Positions 1 to 5,750 of a stretch of DNA of 5,750 nucleotides are shown here, one piece after another. Position numbers and translations under genes: made by a program. The stretch is from Flavobacteriaceae bacterium (GTDB lineage Bacteria > Bacteroidota > Bacteroidia > Flavobacteriales > Flavobacteriaceae), in contig NZHJ01000001.1 in the NCBI GenBank assembly GCA_002691265.1, positions 15,944-21,693 on the forward strand, given 5' to 3'. How positions within the stretch are numbered: the first letter of the stretch is position 1; every line of letters starts with the position of its first letter. Under the pieces are notes generated by a model. It saw nothing but the letters and a program-made list of their open reading frames with translations. It was not told the DNA's origin and did no database searches.

Positions 1-1501
1 TATTAAAGGTATTATGTGAAATATCGAAATTTTTGATATTGTACTTACTTACCTTTTTATTATCGAGACCATTTATAGTAAAAAAATCAACCAAAAAATC
101 GGTTTTTTCAGTCTCAGACAAATTAATATAGTTTCTGTTCGTAATTGCCCAATATCCACTAAATGACCTACTTTCATCAATTTTTATTTTATTTAAATTT
201 CTGGAAATATTAACCTCAATGTTCTTTTTTATCTGACTGAAATCTTGATCAAACAGTGTGATTTCACTAAAATAATAATCCAAGTCTTTATCGATAAATA
301 TTCCATAGTTTCCCAATAGATCTTCAGGAGCCTCAGAAACTCGATATTCAACTCTATTTGGAATAATGTATTTTTCTTGATTGGGTAAGAAAATTAAAAA
401 CTCTCTTAATTGATTTGGATCAAAAAGTTCCGGATCAAATTTTAAAAAATATCTGTTACAACTTATTGCAACCTCATATTCAATATTTGCCTCCTTAAAA
501 AGACTTGAATATACCTGAATTATACTAAAATCATTAGAAATTTTATTATTTAATATGTATTCAATATCGTTAAGCTTCGGATCATCTTCATCTGAAATAA
601 CAAAATTGTTTTTTATATATTCATCAATCGCATTAGCAATTTTAAGTTCATTCCAGGGAATTTTCACATAACCATATTTGATTTCTTTTAAAATTTCTTT
701 AGCCTTTTCATTAAATGTTTTAGGAAAAAAGAGTTCGCTTACATTTTGAACCAAATTTCCCCAGTATTCAATTTGAGATACATCATCTCTATTTTCGTAA
801 CACTGATAAGAAATCTTAATTTTATTAGCTATCGGAGTAGAATATTGCTCGTTAGCTGTGGCATTAAGATTATTAAAAATTATTTGTTTACTTTTTTTTC
901 CGTCAAAAATTATATCAGAGACAAAAGAATTATTAGAATTATAAATTTTAATATTTGATTTAAAATTATTTTCAATTAAAATGAATTTAGAAAGTAAAAT
1001 AGGGTATGATTCTTCAATTATTTTATTACCGTTGAAGTTAAAATTTTTTTTAACGGTATACATAATTTCAACTATGTCTTCTTCATTTAAATTTGGTAGT
1101 TTGTAATTATTATAATTTTCGTCAGAATCATCACTGTTAATCATTTTTTTCATATCGTCAAAACTATAGCTAATGATGGTGTCTTGATTAATAATTTTTG
1201 CCCTGACATCAACAATTTCAGAGACATTAATCTTGGATATAATAATTTCGTTGTCCAACGGGTTGTTTATTTTATTAATTTTCGTTTTAGTGTGACGTGT
1301 TTCATAAACATAAACTTCCTCCGTAAATTTGGATTTAAAATACTCTACATAGTGATTGTTAAAGATTCCGTATAAGTCATTATCAGATGGAAATGAAATT
1401 GTTTTATTACTGTCCCAATCAATATTTAAATAGCTCTGGGAATATGTATTAAAATAAGATACAACCAATAAAATTTTTAATACTAAAAACTTTTTTTTCA
1501 T
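1..1501 (-). CDS. Secreted DUF3857 / transglutaminase-like protein, likely catalytically inactive; C-terminus outside the window
   Basis: The frame is open from the ATG at 1501-1499 to the window edge (500 codons, no stop), so the gene is partial at its 3' end. Residues 1-22 form a signal peptide (MKKK, hydrophobic stretch, then TYSQ), which implies export. Residues about 64-180 look like DUF3857: ETRHTK, then a segment ending LPNLNEEDIVEIMYTV, then a YP turn. Residues about 285-405 look like the transglutaminase-fold core: an IANAIDEYIKNNF helix, then NDFSIIQVYSSLFKEANIEY, then CNRYFLKFDPEL, and LLGNYGIFID at 395-404. The Cys expected at the start of the core helix (around residues 322-325, ISND) is absent, and no clear His/Asp partners appear at 364-383. 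I therefore infer a non-catalytic fold, as I recall for related flavobacterial proteins. Family role is unknown; a periplasmic or cell-surface location is likely. It is transcribed divergently from the M24 peptidase. The family is fairly sure, the function is not. Confidence 0.8.
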   Translation of the reverse strand, partial: MKKKFLVLKILLVVSYFNTYSQSYLNIDWDSNKTISFPSDNDLYGIFNNHYVEYFKSKFTEEVYVYETRHTKTKINKINNPLDNEIIISKINVSEIVDVRAKIINQDTIISYSFDDMKKMINSDDSDENYNNYKLPNLNEEDIVEIMYTVKKNFNFNGNKIIEESYPILLSKFILIENNFKSNIKIYNSNNSFVSDIIFDGKKSKQIIFNNLNATANEQYSTPIANKIKISYQCYENRDDVSQIEYWGNLVQNVSELFFPKTFNEKAKEILKEIKYGYVKIPWNELKIANAIDEYIKNNFVISDEDDPKLNDIEYILNNKISNDFSIIQVYSSLFKEANIEYEVAISCNRYFLKFDPELFDPNQLREFLIFLPNQEKYIIPNRVEYRVSEAPEDLLGNYGIFIDKDLDYYFSEITLFDQDFSQIKKNIEVNISRNLNKIKIDESRSFSGYWAITNRNYINLSETEKTDFLVDFFTINGLDNKKVSKYNIKNFDISHNTFN

Positions 1502-1573
1502 ATCGATAATAATTTTTCTTTATTGATAATGTTTAAATTTACTAAGCTTATAAATATACTTTAATAATAGATT
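1502..1573. promoter_or_regulatory. Divergent intergenic region between the DUF3857 gene and the M24 peptidase gene
   Basis: This 72-bp AT-rich gap lies between two divergent start codons and so must carry, or lie beside, the promoters for both. Near matches to the Bacteroidota -7 element (TAnnTTTG) are TAAATTTA at 1534-1541 on plus and TATATTTA at 1558-1551 on minus, each with a mismatch at the last base. Neither has a TTTG -33 element at a suitable distance. No Shine-Dalgarno sequence precedes either start. The presence of promoters is inferred from layout; the exact boxes are weak guesses. Confidence 0.35.
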
Positions 1574-2893
1574 ATGAAAAAAATTATTATTTTATTTTTT
1601 CTCTCAACATTTTCCTTGAATTCCCAAATTTTAAGCGAAAAAAACCGTGCAGTAAAAATCAATGAAATTCTAAAAAACAGGTTTGAAAATGTACTGCCTG
1701 AATTAATGGATAAAACTGGTATTGATATGTGGATTTTAATCTCAAGAGAGTATAATGAAGATCCAGTGTTAAAAACAATGCTTCCAGCAGAATGGCTAAA
1801 TGCAAGAAGAAGAACTATATTGGTTTTCTACAGGGATAAAGAAAATAATTCTTTCGATAAACTTGCAGTTGCTAGGTATAATTTTGGAGAAAATATAATT
1901 TCTGCGTGGGACAAAGAAAAACAACCAGACCAGTGGAAAAGATTAAATGAAATTATTGATCAAAGAAATCCAAAAAAAATAGGATTAAATTATTCTAAGC
2001 ATTTCAATATTGCTGACGGATTAGATAAAACTGATTTTGAAGAATTTATTCAAAATATTTCTGAAAAGAATAAAGCAAAAATTGTTTCTGCACAAAAGCT
2101 TGCAACAGCATGGATAGAAACAAGAACCGACGCTGAAATGGAAATTTATAAGCAAATTGTTACAATTACTAAACAAATCATAAACGAAGCATTTTCTCTT
2201 GATGTAATTCAAATAGGTAAAACAACTACAACTGATTTAGAATGGGGGATGCGTCAAAAGGTTACTGACTTAGGTTTAAATACCTGGTTTCATCCATCAG
2301 TTGATATACAGAGAAAAAGTGAAATCAGTGGTGATCACTTAAGATCATTTTCAAATAGGCCTGCTGAAAATATCATTATGAAAGGTGATTTATTGCATTG
2401 TGACTTTGGTATTACATATCTTAGACTTAATTCTGATTGTCAGCAAATGGCTTATGTATTAAAAGATGATGAGAAAGATATTCCGATTTTCCTTAGAAAA
2501 GCATTTTCAGACGCTAATATTCTTCAAGATATACTAACTTCTAATTTTATTCAGGGAAATTCAGGAAACGAAATTCTAATAAATTCATTATCGGAAGCAG
2601 AAAGTAGAGGTCTCCGACCTTCAATATATTCACATCCACTTGGTTCATATGGTCACTCTTCAGGACCTACAATTGGAATGTGGGATTCTCAGGGTGGCGT
2701 AGTTGGAACGGGTGACTACCCACTAAATTATAATACGGTTTATGCAATCGAATTAAATAACACTTCGTTTGTTAAAGAGTGGAATAGAGACATAAGAATT
2801 ATGCTAGAAGAAGCAGGTTTTTTTGATGAAAATGGTCATTCCTATGTTAGCGGCAGACAAACTGGAATTAAAATTATAAATCCCAAACAGTAA
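1574..2893 (+). CDS. Secreted M24 family metallopeptidase (Xaa-Pro aminopeptidase-like)
   Basis: This is a 439-residue protein with a signal peptide at 1-18 (MKKIIILFFLSTFSLNSQ), so it should act in the periplasm or outside the cell. Residues about 24-180 correspond to the N-terminal creatinase-like domain, with GIDMWILISREYNEDP near its start. Residues about 185-439 are the pita-bread catalytic domain. The two-metal site can be read: Asp277 in LLHCDFG and Asp288 in LNSD, with the 11-residue spacing usual for M24; His361 in YGHSSG; Glu393 in YAIELN; and Glu412 or Glu413 in RIMLEE. The His region (HPLGSYGHSSG) has a longer gap between its two His residues than the HGxxH form of aminopeptidase P. 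The family typically removes an N-terminal residue that precedes proline, but the substrate here cannot be told from sequence. All ligands are present, so the enzyme is probably active. The first ATG is chosen because it begins the signal peptide. It probably leads a transcript with the next two genes. Confidence 0.92.
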   Translation: MKKIIILFFLSTFSLNSQILSEKNRAVKINEILKNRFENVLPELMDKTGIDMWILISREYNEDPVLKTMLPAEWLNARRRTILVFYRDKENNSFDKLAVARYNFGENIISAWDKEKQPDQWKRLNEIIDQRNPKKIGLNYSKHFNIADGLDKTDFEEFIQNISEKNKAKIVSAQKLATAWIETRTDAEMEIYKQIVTITKQIINEAFSLDVIQIGKTTTTDLEWGMRQKVTDLGLNTWFHPSVDIQRKSEISGDHLRSFSNRPAENIIMKGDLLHCDFGITYLRLNSDCQQMAYVLKDDEKDIPIFLRKAFSDANILQDILTSNFIQGNSGNEILINSLSEAESRGLRPSIYSHPLGSYGHSSGPTIGMWDSQGGVVGTGDYPLNYNTVYAIELNNTSFVKEWNRDIRIMLEEAGFFDENGHSYVSGRQTGIKIINPKQ

Positions 2894-2932
2894 ATAGCTA
2901 AATTATTTTTAAATTGCAGCACTTTTATTAAG

Positions 2933-3385
2933 ATGAAAAATATATTTCTATTCGTTATACTTGTTTTTAGTTCAGATATGATAGCTCAACAAGTTTATGG
3001 GATTCAAAGAGGACAAAGAGGATATATACCACCTCCAAAATATGAAGCATCTGTATATGTTACAACGATAAATGCCTATGAGGAGTTAGAAAAGGTTCTT
3101 CCAAAATCTGTTGAAACATTTAATCTTGATGACTTCGAAAGGGAAATTTTTAAAGGCTTATTACTTGAAAAATACGATAATTACAACAGAATTGTTGAAA
3201 ACACAGACTCATCTAAGCAAGCTAGACAAGAAGCATTAAAACAGCTAGAAATAGATTTTGTAAAGGGATTGGCTGTAATCCTTACACCAGATGAAATTTC
3301 GATGTTCGTTGATATGGATTTTTCAGGAAAGGAAGAGAAGAGAAAGAAGAAAAAAAAGAGAAAAAACAAAAAAAATGATGAATAA
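2933..3385 (+). CDS. Small secreted protein with Lys-rich C-terminal tail, function unknown
   Basis: This 150-residue protein has a signal peptide at 1-19 (MKNIFLFVILVFSSDMIAQ), with a cleavage site typical of Bacteroidota. The mature start is Gly/Arg/Pro-rich (GIQRGQRGYIPPPKY, 24-37). Residues about 40-128 look all-helical and charged, with ILTPDEISMF at 116-125, which loosely recalls the LTPEQ-type turn of Spy-like periplasmic proteins. Residues 131-150 contain ten Lys and two Arg, then end NDE. I do not recognise a named family, though short secreted proteins of this kind are common next to flavobacterial housekeeping genes. It begins 39 nt after the M24 stop with no terminator between them, so co-transcription is likely. 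Its last codons overlap the start of the following gene. Function is unassigned; a periplasmic helical protein is my inference. Confidence 0.8.
   Translation: MKNIFLFVILVFSSDMIAQQVYGIQRGQRGYIPPPKYEASVYVTTINAYEELEKVLPKSVETFNLDDFEREIFKGLLLEKYDNYNRIVENTDSSKQARQEALKQLEIDFVKGLAVILTPDEISMFVDMDFSGKEEKRKKKKKRKNKKNDE
3325..3375 (+). other. Homopurine tract at a gene junction
   Basis: Positions 3325-3366 are 42 purines in a row; after a single C at 3367 come eight A up to 3375. The tract encodes the Lys/Arg/Glu tail of the secreted protein and is also the leader directly upstream of the next gene's ATG at 3375. It holds two A8 runs (3350-3357 and 3368-3375), which are prone to slippage. An A-rich, unstructured leader suits initiation in Bacteroidota, which rarely use Shine-Dalgarno pairing. 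That role is inferred. Confidence 0.6.
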
Positions 3386-3554
3386 AAATACTGTATTGGG
3401 TTGGGCTACTTTTATAATGATTTTCTTTGGAGTCGTTTTAATAGCCCTGGGTGTATTTAAATATAATGAAATTGCTGGTTGGGGTTTTGTTTCTGTTGGT
3501 TTAGGGTTCTTTGCAATAGCGTGGGTATTTAACGCTCTAAAAGGAAGAGTCTAG
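3375..3554 (+). CDS. Small two-helix inner-membrane protein (possibly the CAL67264 family)
   Basis: This 59-residue protein has two membrane helices, at about 7-28 (VLGWATFIMIFFGVVLIALG) and 34-54 (AGWGFVSVGLGFFAIAWVFN). A short FKYNE loop joins them, and the protein ends LKGRV. Positive charges at both ends suggest that both termini are cytoplasmic. I chose the tandem ATGATG at 3375-3380 over an in-frame ATG at 3291, because the added 28 residues would only be a basic out-of-frame reading of the upstream gene's tail. The gene overlaps the preceding stop by 11 nt (8 nt from the second ATG), which suggests translational coupling. The sequence resembles, from memory, a short conserved flavobacterial membrane protein family of about this length, but that name is uncertain. 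Function is unknown. Its TAG stop overlaps the convergent acetyltransferase stop. Confidence 0.82.
   Translation: MMNKNTVLGWATFIMIFFGVVLIALGVFKYNEIAGWGFVSVGLGFFAIAWVFNALKGRV
3551..3554. other. Shared CTAG: overlapping stops of two convergent genes
   Basis: The palindrome CTAG provides the TAG stop of the plus-strand membrane protein (3552-3554) and, on the other strand, the TAG stop of the acetyltransferase (3553-3551). No strong stem-loop is visible here; the best is a 4-5 bp CTCT/AGAG hairpin at 3534-3550. Transcripts from the two sides probably run into the opposite gene. Confidence 0.9.
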
Positions 3555-4018
3555 TTTAATTTCTTTATCATTTTAATATTTGCTCTTGAGTAGGGAGATT
3601 TTATTTCCATTTTAATTTCTTCAAATCCAAATAATTTATATAGATGAATAGCATTTCTTAATTTCTTATTTGAATAAAGAATGATAGATTCATAACCATT
3701 ATAATTTGAAAATTCAACGCATTTATTTAACAACTTTTTTCCGATACCTTTATTTCTATATTTAGGTTTTACCGCCATTTTGGTTAGTTCATATATAAGT
3801 TCATTTTCAGTAGGCATTAGAGCAACAGTAGCAATTATTTTATCTTCTAAAATTGCAAAGAAGATTTTACCACCTTTATCAATAATATATTTTTTAGCAT
3901 TTGATAATATTTTATGGTCATATTCCTCAACTTCAAAAAAGTTATTTAACCATTCAATATTCAAATCATAGAAGTGTTTTTCATACTCATTTTTAAAATT
4001 TATAATATTTACTTCCAT
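3551..4018 (-). CDS. GNAT family N-acetyltransferase
   Basis: This 155-residue cytoplasmic protein is the usual size for a single GNAT domain. It should transfer an acetyl group from acetyl-CoA to an amine; the acceptor cannot be predicted. Residues 52-68 form the central strands (IFFAILEDKIIATVALM). Motif A is at about 77-100 (ELTKMAVKPKYRNKGIGKKL), where Arg88-Asn-Lys-Gly91-Ile-Gly93 is the pyrophosphate-binding R/QxxGxG/A loop. Motif B is at 121-134 (RNAIHLYKLFGFEE), with Tyr127 where GNAT enzymes often have a general acid. The N-terminal 50 residues are helical and presumably shape the acceptor site. There is no signal peptide. It is transcribed divergently from ftcD across 53 bp and converges with the small membrane protein gene. 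The start at 4018 has AAAGGA only two bases upstream, too close for a normal ribosome site. Confidence 0.9.
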   Translation of the reverse strand: MEVNIINFKNEYEKHFYDLNIEWLNNFFEVEEYDHKILSNAKKYIIDKGGKIFFAILEDKIIATVALMPTENELIYELTKMAVKPKYRNKGIGKKLLNKCVEFSNYNGYESIILYSNKKLRNAIHLYKLFGFEEIKMEIKSPYSRANIKMIKKLN

Positions 4019-4071
4019 GTCCTTTATTATTACTTAATATTAATATCTTTAAGAAATATTACAAAATTATA
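4019..4071. promoter_or_regulatory. Divergent intergenic region between the GNAT gene and ftcD
   Basis: This 53-bp AT-rich gap separates two divergent starts. On plus, TATCTTTA (4044-4051) matches the Bacteroidota -7 consensus except for the last base, with a TTTA 17 nt upstream at 4023-4026 as a weak -33 element; this would leave ftcD a leader of about 15 nt. There is no Shine-Dalgarno sequence before ftcD. I see no operator or riboswitch-like structure, and the gap is too short for a folate or amino-acid riboswitch. Confidence 0.35.
4062..4069 (-). promoter_or_regulatory. Candidate Bacteroidota -7 box for the GNAT gene
   Basis: On the minus strand this octamer reads TAATTTTG, an exact match to TAnnTTTG, and lies 43 nt before the GNAT start codon. 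The expected TTTG -33 element is not at the usual spacing; the nearest, at 4100-4097, is 27 nt away. An exact match to six fixed bases can arise by chance in DNA this AT-rich. Confidence 0.3.
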
Positions 4072-5750
4072 ATGAAAAAATTAGTTGAATGTGTTCCAAA
4101 TATTTCTGAAGGAAATAACCAGTCAATAATAAAAAAAATAGTTGAAGTAGTTGAAAAATATCCTGGCATTAAATTATTAAATGTTGATCCCGGAAAAGCT
4201 ACAAATAGAACTGTTATCACGTTTGTAGGTGAGGCTGAAATTATTGTTGATGCAGCATTCAAACTGATTTCAAAAGCAAAGGAATTAATTGATATGACTA
4301 TTCATCAAGGTGAGCATCCGAGAATGGGAGCTGTAGATGTTTGTCCATTAATTCCCATCTCTGGAATTTCAATGGATGAAACGGTTGAATTAGCACGTAG
4401 ACTTTCGGAAAGGGTTGGCAATGAACTATCAATACCGGTATATTGTTATGAATATGCCGCAACAGAAGAAAAAAGGAAGAATTTAGCTAATTGTAGAGCA
4501 GGGGAATATGAGGGTCTTGAAAACAAATTTAATGATGATAAATCGAAACCGGATTTTGGGCCTGCTGAATTTAACGATGAGGTTAAAAAATCGGGTGCAA
4601 CAGCAATCAGTGCTAGGGATTTTTTAGTGGCCTATAATGTTAATTTAAATACTACATCAACAAGAAGAGCAAATTCAGTTGCTTTTGATTTACGTGAAGC
4701 CGGTCGAATTAAAAGAGAAGGAGGTAAGCTGACCGGAAAAATAATAAAGGATAACGAAGGTAATCCTAAGAGAATACCTGGATTTTTTAAGAATTTAAAG
4801 GGTATGGGGTGGTTTATTAAAGAATACGGAATTGCTCAAATTTCATATAATATTACAAATATAAACACCACTCCTTTGCATGAAGTTTTTGATAAAACAT
4901 GTCAAAGAGCCCAAATTAGAGGTATGAGGGTCACTGGCTCCGAGTTAATCGGATTGGTTCCAAAAAAAGTATTGATTGAGGCTGGAAAATATTATTTAAC
5001 CAAGCAAAAAAGATCAAATGCAATTCCAGAAAGTGAAATTATTCATATTGCTGTTAAATCCCTGGGATTAGATGAATTAGGAAATTTTGATCCAAAGACG
5101 AGGATTATTGAATATATGATTGATGAAAAAAACAGAAATTTATCAAATAAATCATTAGTTGATTTTGCCGATATTACCTCAAGTGAATCACCTGCTCCAG
5201 GAGGTGGATCAATTTCTGCATATTGTGGTGCTCTTGGTGCTTCATTGGCAGTAATGGTTTCAAATTTGTCTGCTCATAAAAGAGGTTGGGATGATAAATG
5301 GGAATATTTTTCGAAAATTGGTGAAAAGGGAATGTTAATTCAGAACAAACTTATAGATTTAGTTGACGAGGACACAGATGCATTCAATTCCATAATGCAA
5401 GCTTATTCAATGCCGAAAAATTCTGATGAAGAGAAAAAGGTTAGAGACCTTAATATTCAAGCCGCAACAAAAAATGCTATCGAAATACCCTTTGAAATTA
5501 TGAAGGTTTGTTTTGATTCGCTTGAGATTATAAACAAAATGGCAATCAAAGGAAATCCTAATTCAATAACTGATGTTGGTGTTGCTATGCATTGTGTAAA
5601 GGCTGCTATAAATGGTGCTTTTTTAAATGTGAAAATCAATTGTAATGAATTAAATGATAAGTCCTTTGTAAGAAATATAATTAAAAGCGGAAATAATATA
5701 ATTAGTAATACGAACTCAGAAGAGAAAAAGATTTTAGCAATAGTTCATAA
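4072..5750 (+). CDS. ftcD: Bifunctional glutamate formimidoyltransferase / formimidoyl-THF cyclodeaminase, 3' end outside the window
   Basis: The frame is open from 4072 to the edge (559 codons). The enzyme passes the formimino group of N-formimino-L-glutamate, a histidine breakdown product, to tetrahydrofolate, then releases ammonia to give 5,10-methenyl-THF in the cytoplasm. Residues 1 to about 180 are the N-terminal transferase subdomain: it opens LVECVPNISEG and has HQGEHPRMGAVDVCPLIP at 78-95, where His82 matches the catalytic His of mammalian FTCD in motif and in number. Residues about 181-312 are the second subdomain (ARDFLVAYNVNLNTTSTRRA, then VTGSELIGLVP at 287-297). Residues about 360-540 are the cyclodeaminase domain, with SESPAPGGGSISAYCGALGA at 371-390 and NVKIN at 519-523. 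Compared with mammalian FTCD (541 residues), it has extra residues around 213-240 in the second subdomain, which I recall as normal for Bacteroidota. With the domain nearly complete, few residues should be missing. Other hut genes may follow outside the window. Confidence 0.95.
   Translation, partial: MKKLVECVPNISEGNNQSIIKKIVEVVEKYPGIKLLNVDPGKATNRTVITFVGEAEIIVDAAFKLISKAKELIDMTIHQGEHPRMGAVDVCPLIPISGISMDETVELARRLSERVGNELSIPVYCYEYAATEEKRKNLANCRAGEYEGLENKFNDDKSKPDFGPAEFNDEVKKSGATAISARDFLVAYNVNLNTTSTRRANSVAFDLREAGRIKREGGKLTGKIIKDNEGNPKRIPGFFKNLKGMGWFIKEYGIAQISYNITNINTTPLHEVFDKTCQRAQIRGMRVTGSELIGLVPKKVLIEAGKYYLTKQKRSNAIPESEIIHIAVKSLGLDELGNFDPKTRIIEYMIDEKNRNLSNKSLVDFADITSSESPAPGGGSISAYCGALGASLAVMVSNLSAHKRGWDDKWEYFSKIGEKGMLIQNKLIDLVDEDTDAFNSIMQAYSMPKNSDEEKKVRDLNIQAATKNAIEIPFEIMKVCFDSLEIINKMAIKGNPNSITDVGVAMHCVKAAINGAFLNVKINCNELNDKSFVRNIIKSGNNIISNTNSEEKKILAIVH

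Noticed and set aside
746..1375. Open plus-strand frames of 63-70 codons (746-958 and 1184-1375).
   Set aside because: They lie wholly inside the intact minus-strand DUF3857 gene, have Ile/Asn/Phe-rich composition typical of AT-rich antisense reading, and show no motif.
2021..2212. A 63-codon minus-strand open frame inside the M24 gene.
   Set aside because: It is antisense to a well-supported catalytic gene and has no recognisable features.
2894..2932. A separate promoter or terminator between the M24 gene and the small secreted protein gene.
   Set aside because: The 39-nt gap has no stem-loop and no TAnnTTTG match; co-transcription is the simpler reading.
3291..3374. A longer N-terminus (28 extra residues) for the small membrane protein, starting at the ATG at 3291.
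   Set aside because: It is only the out-of-frame reading of the upstream gene's purine-rich 3' end; the tandem ATG at 3375/3378 sits directly before the first membrane helix.
3352..3378. A dnaX-like slippery heptamer A AAA AAG in frame at 3352-3358, as a programmed -1 frameshift into the membrane protein.
   Set aside because: A -1 shift meets TGA at 3376-3378 after a few codons and does not enter the frame of the membrane protein; no stimulatory stem-loop is visible. Only a +1 shift or loss of one A would fuse the genes.
3534..3552. A CTCT/AGAG hairpin near the convergent stops as an intrinsic terminator.
   Set aside because: The stem has only 4-5 bp including a possible G-U pair, and no U tract follows.
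5457..5639. A minus-strand open frame of 60 codons with hydrophobic stretches.
   Set aside because: It is antisense to the cyclodeaminase domain of ftcD; the hydrophobic look comes from complementing Asn/Lys-rich codons.

Overview
This window is ordinary chromosomal DNA from a bacterium of the Bacteroidota, most likely Flavobacteriia. The evidence is the very AT-rich composition, the heavy use of Lys, Asn and Ile, signal peptides that end in SQ or AQ, A-rich start regions with almost no Shine-Dalgarno sequence, and family content typical of flavobacteria: a secreted DUF3857/transglutaminase-like protein, a secreted M24 peptidase and a fused formiminotransferase-cyclodeaminase. The assignment is inferred from style and families, since no rRNA or other phylogenetic marker is present.

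Layout. Positions 1-1501 (minus) hold the N-terminal 500 codons of a secreted DUF3857/transglutaminase-fold protein whose catalytic triad appears to be lost; its C-terminus lies outside the window. A 72-bp AT-rich gap separates it from a divergent plus-strand group. That group is a secreted M24 (Xaa-Pro aminopeptidase-like) metallopeptidase (1574-2893), then a small secreted protein with a Lys-rich tail (2933-3385), then a 59-residue two-helix membrane protein (3375-3554) whose start overlaps the previous stop. The last of these genes ends tail to tail on a minus-strand GNAT acetyltransferase (3551-4018), the two stop codons sharing one CTAG. A 53-bp gap separates the acetyltransferase from the divergent bifunctional ftcD (4072 to beyond 5750), which takes part in histidine degradation and the folate one-carbon pool. 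Its C-terminus is cut by the window, probably with only a few residues missing.

How the genes work together. The three plus-strand genes at 1574-3554 are close enough to be one transcript, but I see no shared pathway. ftcD would be expected to work with other hut genes, none of which is in the window. The coding density is very high, with no mobile element, CRISPR array, RNA gene or phage signature. I found no convincing new biological system. The best leads are the pseudoenzyme-like transglutaminase domain and the homopurine tract that joins the secreted Lys-tailed protein to the two-helix membrane protein.
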